Assembly (NCBI RefSeq): GCF_023091745.1 | Contig: NC_068910.1 | Coordinates: 91,702,170-91,766,169, forward strand | DNA: 64,000 bases | Reading direction: 5' to 3' | From: Budorcas taxicolor | Lineage: Eukaryota > Chordata > Mammalia > Artiodactyla > Bovidae | Shown here: in pieces, positions 22,372 to 34,924 of the stretch | How the letters are laid out: every line of letters starts with the position of its first letter | How positions within the stretch are numbered: position 1 is the stretch's first letter | Program-made: the position numbers and the translations under genes | Notes under the pieces: generated by a model | Database searches by the model: none | Seen by the model: the letters and a program-made list of their open reading frames with translations, nothing else | Told to the model about the DNA's origin: nothing

Positions 22372-23106
22372 TTTACATATGAGGTAAAAAACATAATGAT
22401 CAAAAATTTTAATAAAATTTTGTCCTAGCATACATAGGAAAAACAAACATATCAATATATATCAAGCCAAATATAAACAGTGATGAAAACAATGTATAAA
22501 TAGGCATTCATCTGTTAAATGTTTATATCATGGAGTAAAGGGTAACTACAAAAACTGGAAGAAAACTAAGAAATCAAGAGGAAGAGAATATATAAATCTG
22601 AGAAAACCCAACCAGACATTGAACCCAGGAGATTTTTTAAATTGTTGTATTATGAGGTAAATGAGAGTTTATCACTAAACAATAAAACTGAGTATGATTT
22701 CAATGCTTCCTGCTAATGCTTACATGCCCAGTTTCATTTAGATAATCAATATGATATGAAGTCCTAAATGTTGCATTAAGATCTATAAACGTTTAGGTTT
22801 TAGGAAGTTAAACATACACACCAGCACACATTTTTAAAGTACAGACATAGTCATGATTCCATGGAGCTAAACACCATGAATCTGTTAAATTAAGGATAAC
22901 ATGATGTCATAATACTGTAGGAGAAAAAGGCATGAGGCTCAATCATTTCTCTGGAAACCTTGTCTGATACAGGAAAGTCTGGCCTTTTCTCTTGCTTTCT
23001 CACACAGGGAGGGTGAAACAGAAACTGCTGTGTGAAATTTCGCTGACAGAAGTCTGATGCTACGGAGATAATTATAATAATGTTCTGAACATTAAAGTTA
23101 GGTACC
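22372..23106. other. AT-rich intergenic sequence, nothing recognised
   Basis: No repeat or gene recognised. Confidence 0.4.
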
Positions 23107-23115
23107 CTGAAATGA

Positions 23116-23396
23116 CTGCTACTGCTACTGCTAAGTTGCTTCAGTCGTGTCCAACTCTGTGCGACCCCATAGATGGCAGCCCACCAGGTTCTGCCATCCC
23201 TGGGATTCTCCAGGCAAGAACACTGGAGTGGGTTGCCATTTCCTTCTCCAATGCATGAAGGTAAAAATCCAAAGTGAAGTCACTTAGTCGTGTCCGACTC
23301 TTAGCAACCCCATGGACTGCAGCCTACCAGGCTCCTTCACCCATGGGATTTTCCAGGCAAGAGTACTGGAGTGGGGTGCCATTGCCTTCTGCAATG
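23116..23396 (-). mobile_element. Bov-A2 SINE (dimer), full length
   Basis: A reverse-strand dimer starting with CTGCTACTGCTACTGCTAAG (an interrupted AGC tail) and ending CATTGCCTTCTGCAATG. A perfect 9-bp TSD, CTGAAATGA, lies at 23107-23115 and 23397-23405. Confidence 0.96.
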
Positions 23397-23507
23397 CTGA
23401 AATGAAGGGTGGTACAAAAAGACCTTTGCCTTGAGTTGAATGTTCACAAAAATCTATTTCTTAAATGAGTGAGAATGCTTTTCATTCATTAGGACTTTGA
23501 CTACACT

Positions 23508-23850
23508 TCTATTTTTTTAATATTTTAAATTTTATATTGGAGTATCATTGATTTACAATGCTGTGTTAGTTTCAGGTGTACAGCAAAGTAATTTAGTTAT
23601 CATATACATATATCTATTATTTTTCCAATTCTTTTCTCATAAAAGTTATTATAGATTATTGGGTAGAGTTCCCTATGCTATACAGTAGGTTCTTGTTTAT
23701 TATCTATTTTATATATGGTAGTATATATATCTTAATCCCCTCCCCCTGTCTTTCCCTTTGGTAACCATGAATTTATATTCTAAGTCTGTGACTCTATTTA
23801 TATTTTGTAAATAAGTTTGTTTGTATCATTTGGCACTTGAAGTTGAGCTC
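23508..23850 (-). mobile_element. L1 LINE 3' UTR (older)
   Basis: TTTATATTGGAGTATCATTG, GTTTCAGGTGTACAGCAAAG, TCCCTATGCTATACAGTAGG and CTTTGGTAACCATGAATTTA are consecutive landmarks of an artiodactyl L1 3' region in reverse. Confidence 0.9.
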
Positions 23851-25838
23851 AAATTAAAAAGAAAAAAAATGCATACCTTATCAATATTAGATGGTGTCAC
23901 TTATCTTGATGCTTTCTGTATCTAATCCTGAATCCTATGTCGCCTTATGTGCAAGTGTTGTCACAAATGTTTAGAAATTCCTTTTCTTGGGACTGCAAAT
24001 TCAAGACGACTAAGACTTTGGCACCTGGAGCTGAAGAGTACAGGGATTTCTATGTTGTTGAAGATAAACTCTTGCTAAATAGGATTTTTTTTTAAATAAG
24101 TGAGTATCATCATTGTAATGTTATAGTGCTGCATGAAATATGTCCATGCTTTCCTGGGATGTCTTTCCACAAGACCAGTTAATCCTAAAGGCGACACAAA
24201 GCTTGCTGGATAAAAATGGGGAACCTGAGACTCTCATGTGATAATCAGTTGTGTACTTGCAACTTCGTATGAACCCTCTGGTGGGCTGGACATTAAACTT
24301 CTATAAAAAAAAAGGATCTTTCTTGGTCCTTGGAAATTGGTTGCTATTGCTATAACATGGAATAAATAAAAATGAGTTAGATGGAAGACTTATTTTCAGG
24401 AGAAGGGAAAATATATAAAAATGTACTAGTGAAGAAATAGAAAAAAACAGAGATAGTTTCAGAAATACAGATCTTAAAGAGGTGCAGGCTATAACAAGGA
24501 ATCAGCTTCACAATATATATTTACAGAGTACAATTCAAATGCTCTTTACAAATTAAACATTTTAATGATTCCCTTTTGAAAAACAGTGAGTAGGGCATAA
24601 CACTAACTTCAATAAAGTCCTCGCTTCAGGCACTTCTTGAAAAATAACTTGGGGTTTTGAAGTCATTTTTATGTTAGTCGTTAATTACTGAGAAACTATC
24701 TCAGTATCAAAATCACTAAATACCATAACATCACAGTAATAGATTGTGTCTTTACATGAGCTATCTGCAGACATTTTAAGTAGAAACAAACAGCACGCTA
24801 AAAAGTGTGATTTACACTAAAAAGTACATAAGGAAAAAAGATAGCATGAATGTGAGTTTATCTGGAATTCCAGAGGCTTTTATTCATCTACTAATTACTT
24901 ATCCAAATAATTTCTATCTTATGCAAACTCACTGAATGTGTAATGGAGAATTTAAGATGCAGTGAAAAGAAGGGGAAACAAATTTTACAGATGTACTGGT
25001 AACTGAGGCTGTTTTGTTCATGAAGGGAGGAAAGAATAGAAGATGGTAGGGTACAAAATCTCATTGATTTGAAATGAGGAAGCTCTTGCTATCAACTAAT
25101 ATAGGGAGATCAATAGTGAGTTCTCAGTTAGGACCGTACTCCTCAACACTTACTGTGTTAGCTGTGAGCCAAAGAAAGATGGCTAAAAGATGCTTGGTGC
25201 TCTCACATTACAGCTGACATGGCATTCAAGTAGAGATGTAACATGGATGAAAGCACAGATGATGAGGAGAGGATGGCCTGGGCAGGAGAAGAGGAGCAAC
25301 GCTTCTGAACAAGTACTGCCTGAACTAAGATGGACACATTAGAGTCATGTCATAGAGAAGTTTGAAGCCAGATAAGGGACTTGGGGCTTTATTCCCTGGT
25401 ACAGTGGAGGACCCACACCTTACAGAGTATGAAAGGTGATGCTTTGGGTGTAAAAAGATAATGATAGTCCTATTTTACTCTTATTTTATATCAAAAAGAC
25501 AAGAAAACTTAGGCTTTATTCTTATTTATTGCACAGATTTACACTGACTTCTTCAGCCAGCTATATATAAGGATGGTCACTTGTCATATGCCAGAGGCAC
25601 AACTTCCTGAAGAGAGCAGGGTGGTCATTTTGCAATGTAGATGAAGTGACAAGTGGAACCTCCTTCATCTACTTACTTTCAGGACTGTGTGAATGGTTTG
25701 AGAGTTTGGATGTACCTAGGGAAGGAAATTTGGGATTGCCATATTTAGTTTTAACTAAATTAGACCTCTCAACATGAGCAAGTGCATGAAAATATCCCAG
25801 CAAAGAAATTAAGGGTTGATGATAAACATCTGGGGCTG
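23851..25838. other. Intergenic sequence, possibly with an old L2 piece
   Basis: No gene recognised. At about 25190-25470, text such as AGCCAGATAAGGGACTTGGG and ATGAAAGGTGATGC weakly resembles reverse-strand L2. This is a low-confidence reading. Confidence 0.35.
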
Positions 25839-27425
25839 TGAAATCAAGTGAGCATTAAAAAGCATTACTACGAACAAAGCTAGTGGAGGTGATGGAATTC
25901 CAGCTGAGCTATTTAAAATCTTATAAAATGATGCTATTGAAGTGCTGTGCTCAGTTCAGTTCAGTTGTGCTAGCAAATTTGGAAAACTCAGCAGTGGTCA
26001 CAGGAGTGGAAAAGGTCAGTTTTCATTCCATTCCCAAAGAAAGGCAATGCCAAAGAATGTTCAAACTACCACACAATTGCACTCATTTCACATGCTAGCA
26101 AGGTAATGCTCAAAAGCCTTCAAGCTAGGCTTCAGCAGTGCATGAAATGAGAACTTCCAGATGTACAAGTTGGATTTAGAAAAGGCAGAGAAACCAGAGA
26201 TCAAATAGCCAACATGCTTTGAATCATAGAAAAAGCAACAGAACTCCAGGAAAACATCTACTTCTGCTTTATTGACTATGCCAAAGCCTTGACTGTGTAG
26301 ATCACAACAAATTGTAGAAAATTCTTAAAGAGAAACCTGTATGCAGTCAAGAAGCAAGAGTTAAAACCAGACATGGAATATGGCCTGGTTCCAAATTGGG
26401 AAAGGGATGTGTCAAGGTTGTACATTGTCACCCTACTTATTTAATGGCAACCCACTCCAGTATTATTGCCTGGAGAACCCCATGGACGGAGGAGCCTGGT
26501 GGGCTACAGTCCATGGGGTTGCAAAGAGTCGGACACGACTGGGTGACTTCACTCACTATGCTGAGTGCATCATGCGAAATGCCAGGCTGGATGAAGCACA
26601 AGCTGGAATTAAGGTTGCCGGGAGAAATATCAACAACCTAAGATATGCAAGTAATACCACTCTATTGGTAGAAAGCGAAGAGGTACTAAAGAACCTCTTG
26701 ATGGGAGTAAAAGACAAGAGTGAAAAAGTTGACTTGAAACTCAACATTAAAAAAACTAAGATCATGGCATCCAGTCCTATCACTTCATGGAAAATAGGTG
26801 GGGAAAAAGGGAAACAGTGACAAATTTTATTTTCTTGTGCTCCCAAATCATTGTGAATGGTGACTGCAGCCACAACATGAAACATGCTTACTCCTTGAAA
26901 GAAAAGCTATGACAAACCTAGACAATGTATTAAAAAGCGGAGATGTTACTTTGCCAACAATATTTTGGATAGTGAAAGCTGTGTTTTTTCCAGTAGTCAT
27001 GTAAGGATGTGAGAGTTGGACCATAAAGAATGCTGAGAGCCAAAGAATTGATGCTTTCGAATTGCGGTGCTGGAGAAGACTCTTGAGAGTCCCTAGGCGA
27101 TCAAGATCAAACAAGTCAATCCTAAAAGAAATCACCCCTGAATATTCACTGGAAGGACTGATGCTAAAGATGAAGCTCCAATACTTTGGCCACCTGATGT
27201 GATGACCTGGCTCACTGGAGAGACCCTGATGCTGGGAAAGATTGAGAGCAGGAGAAAGGGGCAATAGAGGATGAGATGGTTGGACAGCATCACCAACTCA
27301 ATGGATGTGAGTCTGAGCAAACTCTGGGAGACAGTGAAGGACAGGGAGGCCTGGTATGCTGCAGTCCATGGGGTCACAAAAAAGTTGGACAAAACTTAAA
27401 GATTGAGCAACAACAACAAAAACAA
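25839..27425 (+). mobile_element. BovB LINE, 1.5 kb, with a SINE insertion
   Basis: A long 5'-truncated BovB. It begins in the region encoding ITTNKASGGDGIP (ACGAACAAAGCTAGTGGAGG at 25870) and runs through degraded RT motifs to CAACAACAACAAAAACAA. Motif A is frameshifted with a stop (FIDYAKAL then TGA, about 26270-26300). A stretch of about 35 bp is missing near 26330. YADD has become YASN (about 26645). A SINE interrupts 26445-26556. Clearly dead; no TSD identified. Confidence 0.93.
26445..26556 (+). mobile_element. Bov-tA SINE fragment inside BovB
   Basis: TGGCAACCCACTCCAGTATT ... GGACACGACTGGGTGACTTC replaces the short BovB stretch expected between TTATTTAA and TATGCTGAG. The head is missing and no TSD is visible. 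Gene conversion or a deletion at insertion may be responsible. Confidence 0.85.
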
Positions 27426-27846
27426 TGCAAGTGTAAATAAACCAGAAAATGGCAGTGGAAACTACTGGAGTAGCAATTATTAATATTGTTAGGCTGAGGC
27501 CTTTGTCAATCACATACTGGATATAAATGATAGCTATTTAAACATCAGTAGAAATTGTATACAGATTGTTAATTAAATTATGGCTTTACTGTATGCATGT
27601 GTGTGTATATATGTAAGTTGTCTTCAAATATTAGCTAATGATTGTAGAGTGCTATCATGGTTAGCAAGATATTTTTATATGACTTATTTCATGTTGATCT
27701 CATTATCGCTTTTTCTCCATTATTTATTTTTGTATATTTCACCGTACCCATCAGGACACTGATCCATTTACGTACTTTATAAATAAAATTTAAATTATGC
27801 AATGAGAAGTACTCAAATTAAAAAAGAAATAATAATTATGGCTGAG
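27426..27846. other. AT-rich intergenic sequence
   Basis: No repeat or gene recognised. Confidence 0.4.
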
Positions 27847-28082
27847 GGACTCCCTGGGTGCCCCAGTGGTTGAGTCTGCAGCTCAGGGAATGATTGTTGG
27901 ATCCCTGGTTGGGAAACTCAGATTTCACATGCTGCAGAGCAACTGTTGAGCCTGTGCACTCAGGAGACAGAGCTCCACAACTAGAGAGCCTGAATACCAC
28001 AGAGAAGGATCTCACATGGCACAAGGAAGATCCCACGTGCCACAACTAAGACCTGATACAGCCAAATAAATAAATAAATAAA
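27847..28082 (+). mobile_element. CHR-type SINE (tRNA-Glu derived)
   Basis: GACTCCCTGGGTGCCCCAGT head, GGATCCCTGGTTGGGAAACT, then the CHR body (ATCCCACGTGCCACAACTAA) and the AATAAATAAATAAATAAA tail. The CHR family is shared by cetartiodactyls and is older than Bov-tA. Confidence 0.88.
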
Positions 28083-29121
28083 CATTTTAAAAATTATAAG
28101 AATGAGCAACAAAAACATTTATTCTATACTCTATCAAGAAAATGGGATGCCATTAAAGGTTTTAGAGAAAAAGAATCCAATGTTGAAAACTTTGCATTAG
28201 CAATATTATTCAGGTTGCAGTGCGCGAGATAAATTCGAGTAGCATAGTGACTGTGAGAGATGATGCCAATGTAGAGTCTCTGTGAGCTGCCATGTGGATA
28301 GCTTGTGAGTTCTTTGCAAGCAGATGCTGTGTTCTCACAGTATTTTTTGTATACTCAGAAGTATCTCATGTGATGCAGGCATATTGGAGGTTCCTGACAC
28401 ATACTTGTTAAATTGAATGCAATATTCACAAACTCATTTCTTTGCTAAACTTTTGAAAGATCATTGTTAGTGTCATCTTTTGACTGATCCTTCCTACCTG
28501 AATTACAATCATCTCTCCCTTTCTCAGAATATTTGGTATTTCTGCTACAGCCCTTGCACTATACTGCATAACACATGGATAAGTTTCCAGCAAAGTTAGA
28601 ATGTAAAGTCTTTCAAATGGAAACATACAATTTTGTTCCAATTACCTAAAGAGAAATTTACACATTCATGAGCCAGAAACTCTAGTGTGGAGTATCTCTC
28701 TCCCACCTCACTTAATCAGCTCCCCTGGGAGAGGTGCAAGAGAGGTAGGTGGAGAGGAGAATATATTTGCTAGAACATCTTCGCTCCAACAACAAAGAAA
28801 TATGTGACATAGAAAAGAGATTCTCAAGAGTGAGTTTGGAAAAAAAAAAAAAAACAAAAACACTTCACCAAAGGACCATGGATAAATTAGAATGGGCCAC
28901 TTCTGGAAACCTCATCCTGGTCAGAAGAACACCACCATAGTTAGTAAACTCCATAAAACAGGTACTATTAATCTACCTTAGTCTCAGCTAAATGCTACCC
29001 ATATGCACAGGTAATACAGGGGAAAACAAGGACCTAACTCCAAATCTTTGAACTTATTATCTGCTTCAGGGTAAGTGCATATACAGGGAGAAAGTCTATT
29101 ATCTAGAATAATTAGTGAAAG
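28083..29121. other. Intergenic sequence with possible L2 remnant
   Basis: 28130-28300 contains GGGATGCCATTAAAGGTTTT and TATTCAGGTTGCAGTG, reminiscent of reverse-strand L2. 28836-28851 is A-rich. Nothing else is recognised. Confidence 0.35.
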
Positions 29122-29447
29122 AAACTGAAAGTGAATTTCATTCAGTCGTGTATGACTCTTTGTTACCCCATGGACTGTAGCCTGCCAGGGTCCTCCGTCC
29201 ACGGAATTCTCCAGGCCGGGATACTGGAGTGGGTAGCGGTTCCCTTCTCCAGGGGATCTTCCCAACTTAGGGGTTGAACCCAGGACCCCCACATTGCAGG
29301 TGGATTCTTTACCCTCTCAGCCACCAGAGAAGCTCAAGAATACTGGAGTGGGTAGCCTATCCCTTCTGCAGCAGATCTTTACGACCCAGGAAATAAACCA
29401 GGGTCTCCTGCACTGCAGGTGGATTCTTAACCAGCTGAACTATCAGT
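29122..29447 (-). mobile_element. Dimeric Bov-tA SINE, reverse
   Basis: From CATTCAGTCGTGTATGACTC to a first tRNA-head complement (CTCAGCCACCAGAGAAGCTC at about 29315), immediately followed by a second partial unit (AAGAATACTGGAGTGGGTAG ... AACCAGCTGAACTATCAG). This has the same head-to-head spacing and layout as the dimer at 10781-11085, so a dimeric subfamily is likely. Confidence 0.88.
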
Positions 29448-29556
29448 CAATTCTAACTTACTAACTATAATTGCTGACATCTGATGCAGAGTAACAATAA
29501 TAGCAAAACTTCATAATGGCAACGTATTCTGTGTCAGAATTAAAAGGTCAGAGAAA

Positions 29557-29807
29557 TATTAGGTTAGTGAAAAAGCAGTTGTGGTTGGTGAAAAAATATT
29601 GAGGTTCAAAACTGAGGTTAGTGCAAAAGTCAACCACAATTACTTCTGAATTTGAATTACTTTTGCACCAATAACAATTAATTTTTCACTAATGCAACTA
29701 CAATTACTTTTGCACCACCACCTGCAATTATTTTTGCACCAACTGAAGTGAATTTTGCATCAACCCAGTTATTTTGCACCAATTCCAATTACTTTCATAC
29801 CAGCCTA
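29557..29807. mobile_element. Mariner-type element with multiplied terminal repeats
   Basis: Starts TATTAGGTTAGTG and ends with ACCAGCCTA, resembling the TTAGGTTGGTGCAAAAGTAA terminal inverted repeat of Hsmar1/MADE1-like mariners. Three TIR-like units in forward sense (29557, 29583, 29613) are followed by about seven in reverse sense (CAATTACTTTTGCACCA-like at 29655, 29677, 29701, 29725, 29750, 29768, 29785). No transposase reading frame is present. Confidence 0.75.
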
Positions 29808-30519
29808 TTTCAGAATTTAGAAAGAAAAACATATTTGTTGATACTAGCACAATTGTAAAGGGGAAAGAAATCAAGAAACTTCCTGAAAGTCCAGTAATAG
29901 TAGAATCAGCAAGTTGTAAATAAAACAATTAATTAAAGAGTCATAATAATATATTGATTATAATTTCCAAACTACACTACTACACTTTGGTTGGGAGCAA
30001 GATTTTTTGAGCATAACTTTTTATTTTTATATTATTTAAATATTTTCCATATTTGGAAATAGTATTTGATAAAAAAAGAAAGAAATGTTAACCTTGAATT
30101 TGAATGGAAGTATCAATAAATGAACACAACTATATACAGAGTATAACCACAAGGAAAACCCTTTTCCTAACTTATGAACACAAAATTTGACTTGGCACCT
30201 TTAGCAGTCTAGCTTCTAAAGACAAAAAGCACAAAGAAAATTTGAACCATACTTGGTAATATTGTTGTTAGTAGTAGTTGTTTTGAGTGTATTGTAAGGT
30301 GGAACAAATTAAGGCATGTATCAGTATGGTTGGGAACCAGGATTCTGACAATGGGAATGGAGCTACCTACATTGAATTGAAGTTAAGGGTATAGAAGATA
30401 AATAAGGAAACACAGAAATACACAGTCTGATTTCCAACATTAATGAGACCAAAAAGAAAACAAGACAAAGTCATGAGAAAATAAGTGAGGCAGTATTAGT
30501 CAAAATGAGCCACAGTCAA
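29808..30519. other. AT-rich intergenic sequence, nothing recognised
   Basis: No repeat or gene recognised. Confidence 0.4.
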
Positions 30520-31160
30520 TGGAAGTGGATGCACCCATGATCCAATTTGTGAGAAGAACATCCAGAGGGACTAGCAAGCAGAAAAGGCCTGAGATAGGAC
30601 CAGACTTGTCATGTGTGAGGGTTCTATGTCTGTTGTGTCTGAAGGATGGTAGTAGAAGCTGGTCTTGGATGTATAGGTACCGTCCAGGTTAGAAAGAGTC
30701 CTGTGATCGAGAAAGGAATTGGAATTTTTATGTGAATGAAACAAGATGATATTGGATCGTTTAAGTAGGGGAGTGATGTGTTTTTATTTAGAGTTTATTA
30801 GAATAATTTTTCTTTCTCTGTGAGAAATGGATTATAAGAACCCAAGAATGGATTAGGATGGTAAGAGGAGAGATGAAGGGAGGATGATTAGCGTAGAACC
30901 TATTTTGGAGATAGAGTCAATCAAACCTGTTGCTAGATTAGATGGGAGAGAGTAAGAAATCTCAATATAAATCCAGTATTAAGCTACTGGATAAATGGAA
31001 GTGCTGAATACTGGGATGGGGAAGATAGAAGACAAGATTGAGATGAAGGTATTGGAGAATCAAATATTTTATTTTTGGCCATATAGTTCTTGTGATGTCT
31101 ACTTTACATTCAGTTGGAGATGTCTGGTAAATGGTTGGAGAGAAAATTATAGAACTCAAA

Positions 31161-31253
31161 CCAAAAAAGAGAGAAAGAAAGAGAGAGAGAAAGAAGGAAA
31201 TAAAGGAAAGAAGGAAGAAAGGAGGGGAAGTGGGGAGGGAGGGAGGGAGGAAT
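31161..31253. repeat. Purine-rich (GA/GGAA)n tract
   Basis: A continuous polypurine strand from AAAAAAGAGAGAAAGAAAGA to GGGAGGGAGGGAGGAATGGA. The 103-codon lysine/glutamate-rich frame at 30995-31306 comes from it and is not a gene. Confidence 0.93.
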
Positions 31254-31321
31254 GGAAAATCCAGAGACAGAGATATAAAAGTGTGAGTAACAGAAACATA
31301 AGATAATATTTATAAGCAAGT

Positions 31322-31405
31322 GACCAGGACAGAGAAACCTGGCAAGCTGTAGTCCATGGGGTGGCAAAGAGTTGGACATGACTGAGCGACTGAACAACAA
31401 CAAGA
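31322..31405 (+). mobile_element. BovB 3' tail fragment inside L2
   Basis: GACCAGGACAGAGAAACCTG ... TTGGACATGACTGAGCGACT ... AACAACAACAAG. Only the last 85 bp or so of BovB. Confidence 0.88.
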
Positions 31406-32290
31406 AATCATTTAGAGAATGGTTGTAAACAAGCTGTAAGCCAAGGGAGCACTCATTTAGAGAGACCAGGAAAAGGAGAAGAAATATGAAAATGAGACTG
31501 AGAAAGAGTAGCTAACAGATATGAGGAGAACTAGGTCTGTGTGTGGTGGGGTGGAAGCCAAGAGTTGTGTGTTTAAAGAGTGAGTGAGCTATGAGGCCCT
31601 ACTAAGGTGAGAAGTGACCACTGTACTTTATGTTGATAGCTGATATTTTTAGTATGATCAATTTCAACAGAGTGCTTAGTATGGGTGCCTATCTTAATAT
31701 GATGAGGAGATAGTGTAGTGAAGAAAGGGCAATAGAAACATAAAGAGCTTAACAATTTTTGCTGAAAAGAGCAAGGAGGGAGATATTCTAAAAGTGAATC
31801 TTTTTTTTTTCAAGATGGAGGATCTTAGTAGAGTATAGCTAGAATAATCCTTTTGAAAGAAAGACAGATATTACTGGCAGGAAAAAATGACTGCAGAAAA
31901 AATATTCATTAAAAGATGATCATATCTACAGTGAAAGTAGCTTTTAATAAAAATAGGAACACTTTTACATTAGGAAGGAAAGCCGAAAATATAGATTTAA
32001 TATGAATATAGTTTGGTAGATTTCACAATCGCAAGATGAAGATGATTACTACAGATTATTTTTCATATTTCAGAATGTGAAGTAGGAGAGTATGTATATA
32101 TTGGTACATACAAGCCTGGGACAGGGGGAATGGTGGAGGGAGGTGTTGGAGGCCTGAAGAGAGAGAGAGAAGAGACTGTAGGAAATCAAACCCAGAAAAG
32201 AATATGGAGCAGGGCTTGCAGCCAATTTTCAGTACATATTTGTGCTACTGGCAAAGCAATACTTTTAGTCTGGGTTTGTGTTGAGATTGG

Positions 32291-32735
32291 AAGCTAGTGT
32301 GATGATAGATGGCTATGTTGTGAAGATATGAAACAGATTATGTTCAGAAATGGAGGAGGAAGAATGTTTCAAGGACATCACAAAGCATTACTCTTACAAA
32401 ATAGCACAGTTTTAAATGAATTATTCACAATAACAGCAACAGATCATACTATAGTTCCTATGGTTGTGCTCACATAGGACCAAAAACTTTGTACACATTT
32501 AATATTATTATCACTATAATGCTGAATTTATCTTTCAGTCTAATAAATAGTACAAGTTAGGGCAATTTCAACAGCTGGTGATTCCTAGTCCAGTTATAAA
32601 GTGGAACATAATGTTTCTTGGAAATAGTGTAACTATTTTCATTCAGAAACTCCCCAAAGTCCCACTTCCCCATCCTTACCACCACAGAGCATTCTATCAC
32701 TACAGCCCCAGGTAGGAATACAAAGAACTGAAATG

Positions 32736-32766
<31 letters not shown>

Positions 32767-32951
32767 ATGTACTATAAATGGCAGTCTTCCAAGTTAATTT
32801 GATGTATATACTTTTGATGATTGGGTTTTATTGTTGATGTTATCACTAGGAGATAAGAGGAACAAAGAGACATATTATGGCCACGTGATACAAGTGAGAA
32901 AATCACTTAGTCAGAATTGTAATTTTTTTGAATACCTAATTATTGCCTCCT
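32291..32951. other. Intergenic sequence
   Basis: Nothing recognised except the (TA)n tract. Confidence 0.4.
32744..32768. repeat. (TA)n microsatellite
   Basis: About twelve TA units, followed by TGTAC. Confidence 0.95.
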
Positions 32952-33907
32952 GAGAATCCTGCATGCAGGTCAAGAAGCAACAGTTAGAACTGGACATGGA
33001 ACAATGGACTGGTTCCAAATTTGGAAAGGAGTATGCCAAGGTTGTATATTGTCACCCTGCTTGTTTAACTTACATGCAGAGTACATCATGCAAAACACCA
33101 AGCTGGATGAAAGACTGCCAGGAGAAATATCAATAACCTCAGATATGCTGAAGAAACCATCCTTATGGCAGAAAGTGAAGAGGAACTGAAAAGCCTCCTG
33201 ATGAAGGTGAAAGAGGAGACTGAAAAAGCTGGCTTAAAACTCAGCATTCAGAAAACTAAGATCATGGCATCCGGTCCCATCACTTCATTGCAATTAGATG
33301 GGGAAACAATGGGAACAGAGACAGACTATTTCCTTGGGCTCCAAAATCACTGCAGACAGTAACCACAGCCATGAAATTAAAAGATGCTTGCTCGTTGGAA
33401 GAAAAGCTATGACAAATCTAGACAGCATATTAAGCAGAAACATTACTTTGCCGACAAAGGTTTATCTAGTCAAAGCTATGGTTTTTCCAGTAGTCGTGTA
33501 TGGATATGAGAGTTGGACCATAAGGAAGGCTGAGTACCGAAGAATTGAAGCTTTTGAACTGTGGTGTTCGAGAAGACTCTTGAGAATCCCTTCATCTGCA
33601 AGGAGATCAAACCAGTCAATCCTAAAGGTGATCAACCTTGAATATGCATTGCAAGGACTGAGGCTGAAGTTGAAGTGCCAATACTTTGGCCACCGGATGC
33701 AAAGAGCTGACTCATTGGAAAAGACCCTTTTGCTGGGAAAGACTGAAGGCAGGAGGAGAAGGGGACAACAGGACGAGATGGTTGGATGGCATCATGGACT
33801 CCATGGACATGAGTTTGAGCAAGCTCCGGGAGATGGTGAAGGACAGGGAAGCCTGGTGGGCTGCAGTCCATGGGGTTGCGAAGAGTCAGACATGATCAGT
33901 GACTAAC
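32952..33907 (+). mobile_element. BovB LINE, 0.95 kb
   Basis: Begins just after RT motif A (GAGAATCCTGCATGCAGGTC) and includes motif B in frame (WFQIWKGVCQGCILSPCLFN at about 33010-33070). The following part is damaged: the GIKIAGR segment is deleted and the YADD codons are altered (AGATATGCTGAAGAAACC). It ends at CATGATCAGTGACTAAC. Frames 33004-33189, 33165-33362 and 33298-33906 are its pieces. Confidence 0.94.
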
Positions 33908-34924
33908 AACTATTGTTTTGCTAACAGAGGCTTTAGTTTGGGTTCAAAAAAAATTGTTACAAGATAAATGAGAATCCACAGTGAAATAAAATTGTGTTTT
34001 CCAAAAGGCAAACCAACAAGTATCTCATTTGCCTTAATCTGTATCCAAATTTTTAAGATTCCCCAACTGGTGTGTCCATATATGAAGATGTGTTACCTCT
34101 TGCTTGAAGACTCAATCACTATATAACAGGCAAGAACTCTAGACCAGAAACCCAGATTTCTTTTGTTCTGAATACTTCTTTGTAAAGAGGAAATACAAAG
34201 AGGAGCCAAAGGGAGTGGTCCATTTCCCATCTATCACTCAAGGAATTGATCCTCTAAGAATGTGTCAGGGAAGCAATCACAGAATGAATGTCCAAACCAT
34301 CTGCCACAGACCTGCCAACAATGAAGATGGGTAACTTTATCCTGCCTCCCAAAGATCGTCATAATCGGCTGGTTAAACAAAATGATCTTGATCACAAAAA
34401 ATAAGATGTGTGTCAGAGTTTTACTAAAAGAACAAAACTTAAAGAACATGTTACTTTTTGTAGGAAATAATTACCAGTTTTGGAGAGAATGTTATAAGCC
34501 ATATATACAAGGTCAATGAATCTGTTGCTGCTATAAATTTCCTTTGACAGCACTTCAAAAGAAAATCAATAAAGTATGAGTGATAGGAATGATACATAGG
34601 CTTAATGCATGAGATATTAGAATGAGTTTTAACTTTATGGAGAAAGATATTCTAAAAGTGGGTGGCACTGTTTTATAATAGACAGTGTATTAATGACATT
34701 TCTGGTTATTAAATGTAAAAATACACATCTACAGCATCACTAAATAAAACATCTCACGTGAGACCTCAAAGCGAGGACCGATTACACTACCCAGTTAATA
34801 ATTTCATGTGGTTTCCCTTAAGGCCATAAAACAGCCATTGTTTTTTAACAGACACAGACGGTATATTATCAGATAAAATAAGGAAAAGCTTAAGCAAATA
34901 CTCAAAACTATTTAGAAACATTAT
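33908..34924. other. Intergenic sequence, nothing recognised
   Basis: No repeat or gene recognised. Confidence 0.4.

Larger units (their letters stand above)
30520..32290 (-). mobile_element. L2 LINE, long reverse-strand remnant
   Basis: Several landmarks of the L2 ORF2/3' region appear in reverse, in the right order: GTAGGGGAGTGATGTGTTTT (30767), GTTGGAGATGTCTGGTAAAT (31113), GAGACTGAGAAAGAGTAGCT (31494), ATTTTTGCTGAAAAGAGCAA (31755), GAATAATCCTTTTGAAAGAA (31843) and GGAGGTGTTGGAGGCCTGAA (32140). The span is about 1.7 kb, interrupted by a GA tract and a BovB tail. Boundaries are approximate. Confidence 0.72.

Noticed and set aside
25839..27425. Functional BovB at 25.8-27.4 kb
   Set aside because: Motif A is frameshifted with a stop, YADD has become YASN, and a SINE fragment replaces part of the RT domain.
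29655..29807. CRISPR-like array of spaced short repeats
   Set aside because: The repeats are mariner TIR units of uneven spacing and sequence in mammalian DNA; there are no uniform spacers or cas genes.
30995..31306. Lysine/glutamate-rich 103-codon frame
   Set aside because: Translation of a (GA)n/(GGAA)n simple repeat inside an old L2.
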